Numbered from the stretch's first letter, positions 8,670 to 17,629 are shown. The stretch is DNA of 64,000 nucleotides from Actinomycetales bacterium (GCA_015655415.1 JAATFB010000021.1:42405-106404); one strand, 5' to 3'. The notes: generated from the sequence alone by a model not told the origin. Made by a program: numbers and translations.

Positions 8670-9239
8670 TCAGACGCGGGTGCCGCGTCGGTGCAGCTCG
8701 AGGTGATCCAGGTAGACCGCCGCGTTGCGACGGATGCCCGCCACCTCCGGCTCGGTCAGCTCGCGGCGCACCTTCGCCGGCACACCGGCGACGAGCGAGC
8801 GCGACGGCACCACGGTGCCCGCGGTCACCAGCGCACCCGCCGCGACGAGCGAGCCGGCGCCGATGACCGCGCCGTTCATCACCGTGGCGTGCATGCCGAT
8901 GAGCACGTCGTCCTCGATGGTGCACCCGTGCAGCACCGCGTTGTGCCCGACCGAGACCCCGGCGCCGACCGTGAGCGGAAAGCCGGTGTCGACGTGGCAG
9001 GAGCAGTTGTCCTGGATGTTGCTGCGCTCGCCGATCGCGATCGGCTCGTCGTCGGCCCGCAGCACCGCGTTGTACCACACGCTCGCGCGGTCGTGCAGTG
9101 CGACCGCCCCGATCAGCCGGGAGCCGGGTGCCGCCCAGGCGGACTCCGCGACGTCCGGCGCGCGGAGGCCGGGCGATGCCGCGCCCGCAGCGGGACGGTG
9201 GTCCAGGGCGATGAGGCTGGCGTCCGGATGCGCTGTCAT
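8670..9239 (-). CDS. Gamma-carbonic anhydrase family protein (left-handed beta helix)
   Basis: A 189-residue hexapeptide-repeat protein. The coils carry the metal-ligand histidines of the gamma class: one in NCSCHVD and two in VGHNAVLHG. The repeats run from about residue 40 to 155 and are followed by a C-terminal helix (RRELTEPEVAGIRRNAAVY). Proteins of this group (CaiE/PaaY/YrdA-like) bind zinc or iron; some hydrate CO2 and some act as thioesterases. The ATG at 9239 is chosen because TAACCT at 9252-9247 ends 7 nt upstream, a leaderless arrangement; a GTG two codons earlier is the alternative. It lies downstream of galK but appears to have its own promoter. Confidence 0.85.
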   Translation of the reverse strand: MTAHPDASLIALDHRPAAGAASPGLRAPDVAESAWAAPGSRLIGAVALHDRASVWYNAVLRADDEPIAIGERSNIQDNCSCHVDTGFPLTVGAGVSVGHNAVLHGCTIEDDVLIGMHATVMNGAVIGAGSLVAAGALVTAGTVVPSRSLVAGVPAKVRRELTEPEVAGIRRNAAVYLDHLELHRRGTRV

Positions 9240-9275
9240 GCTCACCAGGTTAGGCGCGAGAGCGGGAGCCGCGCG

Positions 9276-10439
9276 TCACTCGTCCCGGAAGGCGCCCTCC
9301 GACGGGACCACGGCGAACAGGTCGGGCTGCGCGTACCCGTGCTCGGCAAAGGCCGCGTCCACGGCGGCCTCGACGTGCGAGACCAGCTCGCGCGGCACCA
9401 GTGCGATGGCCGAGCCGCCGAAGCCGCCGCCGGTCATCCTCGCTCCGATGGCGCCGTAGTTCTGCGAGATCTCCACGGCGAGGTCCAGCTGCGGCACCGA
9501 CACCTCGAAGTCGTCCCGCAGCGAGCGGTGCGATGCGTCCAGGAGGTCGCCAATTGCGCGCGGCCCGTGTTCCCGCAGCGTGCGCACGGTGTCCAGCACC
9601 CGCTGGTTCTCGGTCACGATGTGCCGCACCCGGCGGAACGTCTCGCCGTCGAGCACATCGCGTGCGCGCGGCAGGTCGGCGATCGACACGTCGCGCAGTG
9701 ACTCGACGCCCAATGCGCGCGCACCGGCCTCGCACGACGCCCGGCGTGCCGCATACCCGCCCTCAGCGTGCTCGTGCCGGACCTTCGTGTCGATCACCAG
9801 CACCTCGAGACCGGCCTCGTCGAACCCGAGCGGGATCACGTCGGTCGCGAGGCTCCGGCAGTCGATGAAGATGCCGCTGTCTGCCCGGCCCAGCAGCGAT
9901 GCCGACTGGTCGAGGATGCCAGTGGGCGCTCCGACCACCTCGTTCTCGGCGATGTGCCCGGCGCGGACCAGCGTGGCGCGGTCGAGCCCCAGCCGCCACA
10001 CGTCGTTCAGGGCGATGGCCGTTGCGCACTCGATCGCGGCGGACGAGGACAGCCCCGCCCCGATCGGAACGGAGGAGTCGAGATAGAGATCGAAACCGGG
10101 GACCGCGTCGAGATCGACCCGCCCCAGCCTGCCCAGCGCCCAGGCGACCCCCAGCGGGTAGCTCTGCCAGCCGCGCCCCGCCCCCGGCCCGAGCCCGGAG
10201 AGCGTGGTCTCCGCCGCCCGGTCGGATGACGAGGACGCCACCCGCACCGTGCGGTCCTCGCGCAGCGCGAGAGCGGCGACGGTGCGCCGGTCGATCGCGA
10301 ACGGGAACACGAATCCGTCGTTGTAGTCGGTGTGCTCGCCGATCAGGTTCACCCGCCCCGGAGCGGACCACACGCCCTGGGGACGACGCCCGTACAGCTC
10401 GGCGAAACGGTCTCGGGCCGCGGCGACGAGGTCGGTCAT
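9276..10439 (-). CDS. galK: Galactokinase
   Basis: A 387-residue GHMP kinase that phosphorylates alpha-D-galactose at C1. The galactokinase signature SAPGRVNLIGEHTDYNDGF is near the N-terminus, the phosphate-binding loop PIGAGLSSSAAIE is around 130, and the C-terminal GHMP motif TGGGFGGSAI is around 345. The ATG at 10439 overlaps the TGA of galT (ATGA), so the two are coupled. Together with galT and the nearby galM this gives most of the Leloir pathway; galE is not in the window. Confidence 0.96.
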   Translation of the reverse strand: MTDLVAAARDRFAELYGRRPQGVWSAPGRVNLIGEHTDYNDGFVFPFAIDRRTVAALALREDRTVRVASSSSDRAAETTLSGLGPGAGRGWQSYPLGVAWALGRLGRVDLDAVPGFDLYLDSSVPIGAGLSSSAAIECATAIALNDVWRLGLDRATLVRAGHIAENEVVGAPTGILDQSASLLGRADSGIFIDCRSLATDVIPLGFDEAGLEVLVIDTKVRHEHAEGGYAARRASCEAGARALGVESLRDVSIADLPRARDVLDGETFRRVRHIVTENQRVLDTVRTLREHGPRAIGDLLDASHRSLRDDFEVSVPQLDLAVEISQNYGAIGARMTGGGFGGSAIALVPRELVSHVEAAVDAAFAEHGYAQPDLFAVVPSEGAFRDE

Positions 10440-11557
10440 ACTGGGTCCTCCCGATCTGCCCGCGCGATCGCCGTGCGCAGCGCGTCGGCCTGGGTCTCCG
10501 GCGGCACGTCGCCGATCCACGCGCCCATGGCGGCCTCGCTGCCCGCCTGGTACTTGAGCCTGTCCGCGCCCCGCCGGGGTGAGGTGAGCTGCAGGTGGAG
10601 CCGGACGTCGTCGCGATGCACGTGCACCGGAGCCTGATGCCACGCCGCGATGTAGGGGGTGGGCGTGTCGTACAGGGCGTCGACGCCGCGCAGGAGCCGC
10701 AGATAGAGCGTGGCCAGCTCGTCGCGTTCGGCACCGGTGGTGCCGGCGAAGTCGGAGACGTGCCGGTGCGGAACGAGATGCACCTCCAACGGCCATCTCG
10801 CCGCGAACGGCACGTACGCGCTCCAGTGCGCGCCGGAGAGGAGCATGCGCCCGCCGGCTCGCTCGAAGTCGAGGACGTCGTCGAACAGGCGCGGCCCGTA
10901 CGCCTCGACCGATGCCAGCAGCCGCTGGGTGCGCGGGGTTATGTATGGGTAGGCGTAGATCTGGCCGTGCGGATGTCCGAGGGTCACGCCGATGGCCTCA
11001 CCGCGGTTCTCGAACGGGAACACCTGTTGCACGCCGGCCATCGCCGACAGTGCGGCGGTGCGGTCGGCCCATGCCTCGATGACGGTGCGGGCGCGGGAAC
11101 GCGAGATGCTGCCGAACGCTCCCGAGTGCTGCGGGCTGAAGCACACCACCTCGCATCGGCCCACCGCCGTGCGGACGCGGCCGATGCCGATCTCGGCCAG
11201 GTCTGCGAGGCCGCGCGGCGCATCCGGGTCGACCAGCGCCGGTCCGAACGATGGTGAGCGGTTCTCGAAGACGGCCACGTCGTAGTCGCTCGGGATCTCC
11301 GAGGGGTTGCCCGGGGACTGCGGCGCGAGAGGATCCAGCTCCGCGGGCGGGAGCACGACGCGATTCTGCCGGGCGCTGGCGATCGAGATCCACTCCCCGG
11401 TCAGCGGGTCCTGGCGCATCCGCGCGGTCGTGGGGCGCGGGCCCAGCGTGCGCAGGTCCGGCGCTCGATCCGGCGGCAGGCTCGTGTCCGCGTCATCGAA
11501 GTAGATGAGCTCCCGCCCATCGGCGAGCCGATGCTCGCGCTTCGTGATGGTTCCCAC
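10436..11557 (-). CDS. galT: Galactose-1-phosphate uridylyltransferase
   Basis: A 373-residue HIT-superfamily enzyme that exchanges galactose 1-phosphate with UDP-glucose. The active-site motif GHPHGQIYAYPY contains the uridylylated histidine; FENRG, AHWSAYVPFAARWP and a C-terminal AAWHQAPVH are also typical. The start is GTG at 11557, 12 nt after a TAATAT -10 box (11575-11570), giving a very short leader. It is the first gene of the galTK operon, transcribed divergently from a DeoR-type regulator, with an operator between them. Confidence 0.94.
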   Translation of the reverse strand: MGTITKREHRLADGRELIYFDDADTSLPPDRAPDLRTLGPRPTTARMRQDPLTGEWISIASARQNRVVLPPAELDPLAPQSPGNPSEIPSDYDVAVFENRSPSFGPALVDPDAPRGLADLAEIGIGRVRTAVGRCEVVCFSPQHSGAFGSISRSRARTVIEAWADRTAALSAMAGVQQVFPFENRGEAIGVTLGHPHGQIYAYPYITPRTQRLLASVEAYGPRLFDDVLDFERAGGRMLLSGAHWSAYVPFAARWPLEVHLVPHRHVSDFAGTTGAERDELATLYLRLLRGVDALYDTPTPYIAAWHQAPVHVHRDDVRLHLQLTSPRRGADRLKYQAGSEAAMGAWIGDVPPETQADALRTAIARADREDPV

Positions 11558-11569
11558 ACCTGAAACCCT

Positions 11570-11612
11570 ATATTACGGATTGACAACCAAACAAAAGCAA
11601 ACGTAAGTTTGC
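11570..11612. promoter_or_regulatory. Divergent galT/deoR promoters with a palindromic operator
   Basis: On the plus strand TTGACA (11580-11585) and TAAGTT (11604-11609) are 18 nt apart and the regulator's GTG follows 6 nt later. On the minus strand TAATAT (11575-11570) serves galT, with TTGCTT (11600-11595) as a plausible -35. The perfect palindrome GCAAAC-GTAA-GTTTGC spans 11597-11612, covering the regulator's -10 and the galT -35. A repressor bound there would close both promoters. The assignment to the adjacent DeoR protein is inferred. Confidence 0.7.
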
Positions 11613-11615
11613 CGG

Positions 11616-12452
11616 GTGGCCGACGTCCCCGCCCCGATCACCGGCGCCGTCCCCGACCTGGGGGCGCCGGCGACCATCAGACGGCAGCGGATGCTGAGCC
11701 TGATCGGCGAGCGCGGGTTCGTGCGGGTCGGCGAGCTGAGCGAGACGTTCGGCGTCTCCGACGTCACGGTGCGCGGCGACCTCGCCGTGCTCGAGGGGAC
11801 CCAGGGAATCCGGCGGGTGCACGGCGGCGCGATGCCGCGGGTGAGCGCGCCATCGCGTGAGCTGTCCGTCGAGGAGGCGCTGGCGAGCTCGGCCGATGAG
11901 AAGGTTGCGATCGCTCGTCGCGCGGCCGCGCTGGTGGAGCCCGGCATGAGCATCGTCGTCGACGTCGGCAGCACCTGCATGGCGCTCGCCAGGGAGCTCG
12001 TGCGACGGGAGGACCTCTACGACGTGACCGTCGTCACCAACGGGCTCAGCACGGCACTGGAGCTGGAGAACGCGATCCCCCGCGTTCAGGTGATCGTCAC
12101 CGGCGGCACCCTCCGCCCGCTGCAGCACTCGCTCGTGGCCCCGCTGGCCTCGGTCATGTTCGAACACGTGCACGCCGACCTCGCCTTCATCGGCTGCAAC
12201 GGCGTGGACGCTCGCGCGGGCGTCACCAACATCAACCTGCCCGAGGCGGAGCTCAAACGGGCGATGGTCCGCGCCTGCGGGCACGCCGTCGTGCTCGCCG
12301 ACGGATCGAAGGCGGGGCGGGTGCACCTGGGGCGCATCGGGGAGCTGTCCGACTTCGAGGCCGTGTATCTCGGCGCCTCGGCCGGCGCGGACGCCGTGCG
12401 CGAGCTGCGGGCCGCGCATCCCACCGTGCTCACCGTCGAGGCCGCTGCCTGA
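11616..12452 (+). CDS. DeoR-family regulator of the gal genes
   Basis: A 278-residue DeoR/GlpR-type repressor. The N-terminal winged helix spans roughly residues 18-68 (RQRMLSLIGERGFVRVGEL, then FGVSDVTVRGDLAVLE), followed by the RRVHGGAM hinge. The sugar-phosphate-binding domain carries DVGSTCMALAREL and FIGCNGVDARAGVTN. The GTG start is placed 6 nt after a TAAGTT -10, so the transcript is probably leaderless. The palindrome overlapping its own promoter and that of galT suggests autorepression plus control of galTK, relieved by a galactose-pathway intermediate. Confidence 0.9.
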   Translation: MADVPAPITGAVPDLGAPATIRRQRMLSLIGERGFVRVGELSETFGVSDVTVRGDLAVLEGTQGIRRVHGGAMPRVSAPSRELSVEEALASSADEKVAIARRAAALVEPGMSIVVDVGSTCMALARELVRREDLYDVTVVTNGLSTALELENAIPRVQVIVTGGTLRPLQHSLVAPLASVMFEHVHADLAFIGCNGVDARAGVTNINLPEAELKRAMVRACGHAVVLADGSKAGRVHLGRIGELSDFEAVYLGASAGADAVRELRAAHPTVLTVEAAA

Positions 12453-12481
12453 GAGCCGGCCGGCACGCCTACGCTGGTGAC

Positions 12482-13456
12482 ATGCGCGCGCCCACCGGAG
12501 ACCAGTACGAGCTGACGTGCGACACGTCGGCCGGTCAGGCCACGGCGGTGATCACCCAGGTCGCGGCCGGCCTCCGGTCGTATTCCGTCGGCGGCATAGA
12601 CATCACCGAGCCGTTTCCGGCCGGCTCCACTCCGCCCTCCGCGTGCGGCATCGTGCTCGTGCCCTGGCCGAACCGCGTGAAGGATGCCACCTGGTGGCTG
12701 CGCGACGGATCGGGGTCGGTCGTCCAGCAGCGGCTGGCGATCACCGAGCCGTCGCGCGGCAACGCCATCCACGGGCTGCTGCGCTACTCGCCCTACCTTC
12801 CCGTGCTGCGCGGCCGGGACTCGATCATGCTGGGCGCGACCGTCTACCCGCAGCCGGGCTACCCCTTCCTCCTCGACACCACCGTGCGCTACCGGCTCGG
12901 TGAGGAGGGGCTCACGGTGGAGCACGGCATCACCAACGCGGGCGAGGGGGATGCCCCCGTCGCGCTGGGCGCGCACCCGTACCTGAAGATCGGGGGCGTG
13001 CGCACCGCCGACCTCGTGCTGCGCCTGGAGGCGACCACGCACTTCGAGGTGGACGAGCGCATGAACGTGATCGCCGAGCACCCCGTGCACGGCACCGACT
13101 TCGACCTGCGCGCCGGCCGCCGCATCGGCGACCTCGACCTCGACGACGGATTCGGCGGCGTGCTGCACAGGGACGGACGTGCCGAGCATGTGCTGACCGC
13201 ACCCGACGGTCGCGCCGTGACGCTGTGGGTGGACGAGTCGTTCGGATACGTGCAGGCGTTCACGCACCGCTCCTTCGCCGCCCTTCCCGCGGGAGAGGTG
13301 GCGGTGGCCGTCGAGCCGATGACGGCTCCCGCCAATGCGCTCAACTCCGGGCAGGGCCTGCGCTGGCTGGGCCCTGGCGAGTCCCTGCGGGCGCGGTGGG
13401 GGATCTCGCCGCAGCTGACGCGACGTGCGCCGGCGACGACGGGGACCGGAGGCTGA
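12482..13456 (+). CDS. galM: Aldose 1-epimerase (mutarotase)
   Basis: A 324-residue galactose-mutarotase-fold protein that interconverts alpha and beta anomers before galactokinase. Visible are the substrate-binding NAIHGLLRYSPY, the catalytic-histidine segment GAHPYLKI and the catalytic-base segment VAVEPMTAPANAL near the C-terminus. The YihR/GalM-like subgroup is possible. The ATG at 12482 lies 6 nt after TACGCT (12470-12475), a leaderless layout. It follows the DeoR gene by 29 nt on the same strand and likely belongs functionally to the gal cluster. Confidence 0.88.
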   Translation: MRAPTGDQYELTCDTSAGQATAVITQVAAGLRSYSVGGIDITEPFPAGSTPPSACGIVLVPWPNRVKDATWWLRDGSGSVVQQRLAITEPSRGNAIHGLLRYSPYLPVLRGRDSIMLGATVYPQPGYPFLLDTTVRYRLGEEGLTVEHGITNAGEGDAPVALGAHPYLKIGGVRTADLVLRLEATTHFEVDERMNVIAEHPVHGTDFDLRAGRRIGDLDLDDGFGGVLHRDGRAEHVLTAPDGRAVTLWVDESFGYVQAFTHRSFAALPAGEVAVAVEPMTAPANALNSGQGLRWLGPGESLRARWGISPQLTRRAPATTGTGG

Positions 13457-13457
13457 G

Positions 13458-14000
13458 ATGCCCCGTCCCTCCACCACCGAGGTCGTGCTTGTCGGAGGTG
13501 TGCCCGAGCGGCTGCTCCAGGAGCTCGACCTGCTCCCCAATGTGCGCGCCGCGGGTCTGACGGGCGGCCGGGCCGACGATCCGGAGACGCGTGCACGATC
13601 CTTCACGGCCTCCGCGCACGGCTCGTACGCGGTGCACGACGTGGACCCGCTCGGCGGCGTCGGTCGCGCCTGGACGGCATACTTCGACGAGAACACCCCG
13701 ATCGGGACGCTCGAGGTCGAGATCGAGGCCCTGATAGCGCGGCTGCGAGCCGGCTCGTCGATGCTGCCCGACTATTTCGTCGTCGTCGAGCCGGAGGCGC
13801 TGTCCGTCACCGAGCGGCACTGGTGGCTGGGAGCAGTGGCCGACGCCGCACCGAGCCGGGTCGTGCCGGCGCCCCCGAGCGCGGCAGCGATCGCCCAAGT
13901 CCTGGCGACGCTGCCGGCCGGCCGGTGGTGGCCGGATGACCTGGCGGCATGGCTGCGCGCGCTCGCGACTGTGATTCCGGACCGGGTCGGGCGCGTCTGA
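13458..14000 (+). CDS. Conserved hypothetical protein, 180 aa
   Basis: A 180-residue protein I do not recognise. It starts one base after the galM stop, so it is probably cotranslated with it. The sequence has no signal peptide or membrane segment. It opens with a beta-strand-like VVLVGGVPERLLQELDLLP and has a hydrophobic strand PDYFVVVEP in the centre and a Trp-rich helix near the C-terminus (RWWPDDLAAWLRALA). Codon use and GC content match its neighbours. A soluble cytoplasmic protein is expected; no function is proposed. Confidence 0.75.
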   Translation: MPRPSTTEVVLVGGVPERLLQELDLLPNVRAAGLTGGRADDPETRARSFTASAHGSYAVHDVDPLGGVGRAWTAYFDENTPIGTLEVEIEALIARLRAGSSMLPDYFVVVEPEALSVTERHWWLGAVADAAPSRVVPAPPSAAAIAQVLATLPAGRWWPDDLAAWLRALATVIPDRVGRV

Positions 14001-14120
14001 GGAGGGGGGCGGGGAATGCACGCCATCGCAGTAACGGCGGGCTGGCGATCGACGACGGGCGCTGCCGCGTCGATGCGGAGGCTCGGCAAGGCCGCCGTGG
14101 CGCGCTGAGCGCCTTCCGCG

Positions 14121-14840
14121 TCAGTCGTCGGCGTCGTCGATCGATCCCTCCGGCCTCAGGGCGCCGCCGGTGGCCAGACGCATCAGGTCGGTGTCGAGAT
14201 CGATCGACAGCTCGGATCCTCCTGCGCTGCCGTACTCGTGCTGGTAGCGCCTCCAGCCGGAGTCGCGCACCTCGCGCTCGAACCCGCTCTCCATCAGCAG
14301 GAGCAGCTCGAACGCGGCGCGGTCGATGCGTCCTTTCAGCGCCTTGTCCTGCCAGTCCTCGGTCGAGGCGAAGACCGAGGTCGGCACGCTCAGCGAGCGC
14401 AGGTAGGCGAACAGCGAGCGCATCTGCTCGTCGGCCACGAGCGCGTGCCGCGCCGTCCCCGCGGTCGCGGCGAGCAGGATGGGCTTGGCGATCAGCAGGT
14501 CGTTGTCGAGCACCTGGAAGAACGAGCTGAACAGCGCGCTCGGCGCCGCCTTGTAGACGGGGGCGCCGGCGATGACGCCGTCCGCCCCGCGCAGGGCGTC
14601 GACCGCGGCGGCGAACCGCTCTCCGAGCAGGCCCGATGACAGCGCGGCGGGGAGCTCGGGCAGGAGCTCCCTGAGATCGATCGAGTGCACCCGCACCCGG
14701 TGTCCGCGCTCGGCCGCGATGTCGCCGACCGCGTTGGCGATGCGGTCGGCGAGCAGCTTCGTCGACGACGGGTCGCTGATTCCAGCGTTGACGACCGCGA
14801 GCCGGTACGTGGCCGGGGACGAGGAGGCGGGATCCGTCAT
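14121..14840 (-). CDS. NADPH-dependent FMN reductase, CE1759-type partner of an LLM monooxygenase
   Basis: A 239-residue flavodoxin-like reductase. The N-terminal VVNAGISDPSSTKLLADRI forms the FMN phosphate loop, and GAPVYKAAPSALFSSFFQVLD is typical of the NADPH:FMN reductase family (MsuE/SsuE-like). It starts one base after the stop of a luciferase-like monooxygenase gene, matching the conserved CE1758/CE1759 'LLM duo' of actinobacteria in which this enzyme supplies reduced FMN. It is the second gene of that operon. Confidence 0.85.
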   Translation of the reverse strand: MTDPASSSPATYRLAVVNAGISDPSSTKLLADRIANAVGDIAAERGHRVRVHSIDLRELLPELPAALSSGLLGERFAAAVDALRGADGVIAGAPVYKAAPSALFSSFFQVLDNDLLIAKPILLAATAGTARHALVADEQMRSLFAYLRSLSVPTSVFASTEDWQDKALKGRIDRAAFELLLLMESGFEREVRDSGWRRYQHEYGSAGGSELSIDLDTDLMRLATGGALRPEGSIDDADD

Positions 14841-14841
14841 G

Positions 14842-16035
14842 TCAGTCGAGCTCCTCCCCGAACGGCGACGCCGCGGCCGCGACGCTGTCCTGGTATGGAG
14901 AGCCGCCGGTGACGTTGTCGCCGCGGTTGGCGTTCGGGCGCGGCTGCCGAGGCTCGGCGTCGCCGTACTTGGCCTTCACGAGGCTCGCGTGCGTGGGGGC
15001 GTCGGGAACCTCGGGGTCGCGCCGCGCCTCGAGCTCGCGACGGAGCACGGGCACCACCTCGCCGCCGAGCAGCTCGAGCTGGTCGAGCACTCTCGGCAGC
15101 GGCAGGCCCGCGTGGTCCACCAGGAACAGCTGACGCTGGTAGTCGCCGACATACTCCCGGAAGCCTAGGGTCTTGTCGATGACCTCCTGCGGGCTGCCGA
15201 CGGCCAGCGGCGTCATCTGCGTGAACTCCTCCAGGGAGGGACCGTGTCCGTACACCGGGGCCTCGTCGAAGTACGGGCGGAACTCGCGCCGGGCATCCTG
15301 TGAGGTCTTCGCGATGTAGGCCTGACCGCCGAGGCCGACGATGGCCTGCTTCGCCGTGCCGTGGCCGTAGTGCTCGAATCGCTCGCGATAGAAGCCCACC
15401 ATGCGCTGGGTGTGCTCCTTCGGCCAGAAGATGTGGTTGGCGAAGAATCCGTCGCCGTAGTAGGCGGCCTGCTCGGCGATCTCCGGAGTGCGGATCGAGC
15501 CGTGCCAGACGAACGGCGGCACGTCGTCGAGCGGGCGTGGCGTGGAGGTGAAGCCCTGCAGCGGCGTGCGGAAGCGACCCTCCCAGTCCACAACGTCCTC
15601 GCGCCACAGCCTGTGCAGCAGGTTGTAGTGCTCCAGCGCCAGGGGGAGGCCCTGGCGGATGTCCTGGCCGAACCACGGATACACCGGCGCGGTGTTGCCG
15701 CGACCCAGCATGAGATCCATGCGGCCCTTCGACAGGTGCTGGAGCATCGCGTACTCCTCGGCGATGCGCACCGGGTCGTTGGTCGTGATCAGCGTGGTGG
15801 AGGTCGTGACGATGAGGCGCTTCGTCAGTGCGGCGATATGGGCCAGCAGGGTGGTGGGGGAGGAGGAGAAGAACGGCGGGTTGTGATGCTCGCCGATGGC
15901 GAAGACGTCCAGGCCCACCTCCTCGGCTTTGAGCGCTATCTGCACGATGTCGGAGATCCGCTCCGCCTCGCTCGGCGTGACCCCGGATACCGGATCGCGC
16001 GTGATGTCGCTGACCGAGAAAACCCCGAACTGCAT
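14842..16035 (-). CDS. LLM-class flavin monooxygenase, CE1758 family
   Basis: A 397-residue luciferase-like (TIM barrel) monooxygenase. Signatures are AIGEHHNPPFFSSSPTTLLA, GRMDLMLGRGNTAPVYPWFG and ANHIFWPKEHTQRMVGFYRE. It uses FMNH2 and oxygen; the substrate is unknown. The ATG at 16035 has AAGGGG 8 nt upstream, and no closer start fits the family N-terminus MQFGVFSVSD. The adjacent FMN reductase makes this the classical two-component pair. The C-terminal 50 residues are rich in Pro, Ala and Asn and look unstructured. A TetR-family gene, here frameshifted, lies upstream on the same strand. Confidence 0.87.
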   Translation of the reverse strand: MQFGVFSVSDITRDPVSGVTPSEAERISDIVQIALKAEEVGLDVFAIGEHHNPPFFSSSPTTLLAHIAALTKRLIVTTSTTLITTNDPVRIAEEYAMLQHLSKGRMDLMLGRGNTAPVYPWFGQDIRQGLPLALEHYNLLHRLWREDVVDWEGRFRTPLQGFTSTPRPLDDVPPFVWHGSIRTPEIAEQAAYYGDGFFANHIFWPKEHTQRMVGFYRERFEHYGHGTAKQAIVGLGGQAYIAKTSQDARREFRPYFDEAPVYGHGPSLEEFTQMTPLAVGSPQEVIDKTLGFREYVGDYQRQLFLVDHAGLPLPRVLDQLELLGGEVVPVLRRELEARRDPEVPDAPTHASLVKAKYGDAEPRQPRPNANRGDNVTGGSPYQDSVAAAASPFGEELD

Positions 16036-16236
16036 TGGGACGACCCCTTCGGACTGGACCGGAGCGCCCGGTCGCGTGGTGCATGCATTTGCATAGACGT
16101 GGAACGCCGCGGCGGGATCGATCATTCCCGCCGCGGAGGGCGGCACGGTTGCGCCGCCTCGTGCCGCGGGCTCGTGCGGCCGTCCCGGTGGGGTGCTCGC
16201 GGGCCGGCGGGCCTGGCGGGCGACTGAGGGCGTGCC

Positions 16237-16865
16237 TCAGCACGATGGCGCCGCGGGCACGGCAGGTGCAGCGGCACGTGTCAGCGTGAGTGCCAGGGGC
16301 GACCCGATCAGCGCGTCCATCGCGTCCTCGATCAGCGCGTCCTCCTGTTCCGGTGCGATGCGCCGCGACGCGACGAGAGCGGCGATTCCCTGCATCGAGG
16401 CGGCGAACAGCAGCGTGAATCGCTCGCGGGAGCCGCGGTCGACGTCCCCGCCCGGCGGGATTCCCATGGCGTCGTCGAAGATCCGGAACAGGCGCATGGC
16501 GGCGTCCTGCACGGGCCCGGCGGGCCCCGACTTGGCTGCGAACATCAGTTCGAGGAGCGCACCGTCGTCCACGGCGAAGTCCACGTACGCCCGGCCGACC
16601 TGACGGAGCCGTTCACGCACCGACCCCCGCTGCGCCAGCGCGGATCGTACCGCCGCGGTCAGGCGGGCGAAGCCCCGCTCCGCCAGCGCGTCCAGGAGCG
16701 CCTGCCGGTCGATGAAGTGGCTCCGTGGCGCCCCGTGGCTCACCCCCGCGCGGCGTGCCAGCTCTCGCAGCGACAGGCCGTCTATGCCTCCTCGCGGAGC
16801 ATCTGCTCGGCCTGGCTCAGGAGCACGGCGCGCAGGTTGCCGTGATGGAAGGGACGATCCGCCAT
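16237..16865 (-). pseudogene. TetR-family regulator, frameshifted after the N-terminal helix
   Basis: The ATG at 16865 opens MADRPFHHGNLRAVLLSQ followed by AEQMLREE, a normal TetR start, but the frame then hits TAG. One frame over, the text continues GIDGLSLRELARRAGVSHG and on through a TetR C-terminal domain to a stop at 16237. Adding a single G at about 16787 (a two-base run that would be three) would restore a protein of about 209 residues with a complete helix-turn-helix. The downstream frame has no ATG or GTG ahead of the HTH. Either the gene is dead or the base is a sequencing error. A perfect palindromic operator stands between it and the divergent SDR gene. Confidence 0.8.
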
Positions 16866-16891
16866 GAGGCGAGCCTACCCGGATCTAGGCA

Positions 16892-16920
16892 TTGACTAGC
16901 TACTAGACGATGTCTAGATT
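16892..16920 (+). promoter_or_regulatory. SDR promoter with embedded TetR-type operator
   Basis: TTGACT (16892-16897) and TAGATT (16915-16920) are separated by exactly 17 nt and point toward the SDR gene. Inside lies the perfect palindrome CTAGAC-GAT-GTCTAG (16903-16917), overlapping the -10, the typical position for a TetR-family repressor. A smaller CTAG-CTA-CTAG repeat sits just upstream. The binding protein is presumably the neighbouring, frameshifted TetR protein. Confidence 0.7.
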
Positions 16921-16981
16921 GGTACGGCAGCCACCCACCAGCCGCGTCTCGCCAGGCGCACTCACCGACGGGACCACTCCC

Positions 16982-17629
16982 ATGGATCAGACGACCTTCC
17001 TCGTGTTCGGGGCGACCGGACGGACCGGCCATCACCTCGTGCGGCTCGCACTCGAGGAGGGCCACCGGGTCCGCGCACTGGTGCGCGACCCAGCGAGGCT
17101 CGCGATCGTCCATCCCGATCTGGAGGTCGTCAGCGGATCCATCGCCGAGAGCCCGGACCTGGACGCGCTGTTGATCGGGACGGATTTCGTGGTGGCGATG
17201 CTGGGCAACGCCGCGATGCAGCGCGAGCGCAGCATCAACGCCGAGTTCGCACGTGAGCTCGTTCCGGCCATGCGCAGGCACGGCGTCTCGCGGTTCCTCT
17301 ACCAGGCGGGCGGGCTGAGCGCCCCGCCCGGCACGAGGCTGCCGCTGGCGCTCCGGCTGGTCCGCGCCAGCATCGCGCGCGCGAACACCGGCCAGCACGA
17401 GGACAACGAGGCCGTGATGCGATACCTGGTCGACGAGGCCGCCGACATCGAATGGATCGCGCACCGGGCCGCCATCGGCTCCGACGGTCCCTCGAAGGGC
17501 GTTCTGCGACGGTCCGAGCGCAGATCCAGCATCGCGACCTTCCGAGACTGCGCCGAATACGATCTCCGCACCGTGACCGACGCGTCCGCCGTGCACACCT
17601 GCGATCTCAGCACCTACCACACGCCGTAG
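16982..17629 (+). CDS. NAD(P)-binding SDR-like protein (NmrA/atypical SDR)
   Basis: A 215-residue Rossmann-fold protein with GATGRTG at about 10-16, the nucleotide-binding glycine motif of atypical SDRs (NmrA/NAD(P)H-binding family). VRDPARL after strand 2 and VVAMLGNA after strand 4 fit the fold. The classical YxxxK catalytic pair is not evident, so it may be a reductase of unknown substrate or a redox sensor. The ATG at 16982 is about 55 nt downstream of the predicted start of transcription. Divergent regulation by the TetR gene is expected. Confidence 0.82.
   Translation: MDQTTFLVFGATGRTGHHLVRLALEEGHRVRALVRDPARLAIVHPDLEVVSGSIAESPDLDALLIGTDFVVAMLGNAAMQRERSINAEFARELVPAMRRHGVSRFLYQAGGLSAPPGTRLPLALRLVRASIARANTGQHEDNEAVMRYLVDEAADIEWIAHRAAIGSDGPSKGVLRRSERRSSIATFRDCAEYDLRTVTDASAVHTCDLSTYHTP

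Noticed and set aside
12086..13696. Long minus-strand frame across deoR/galM
   Set aside because: It runs antisense to two clear genes with normal motifs, and its translation resembles no protein family.
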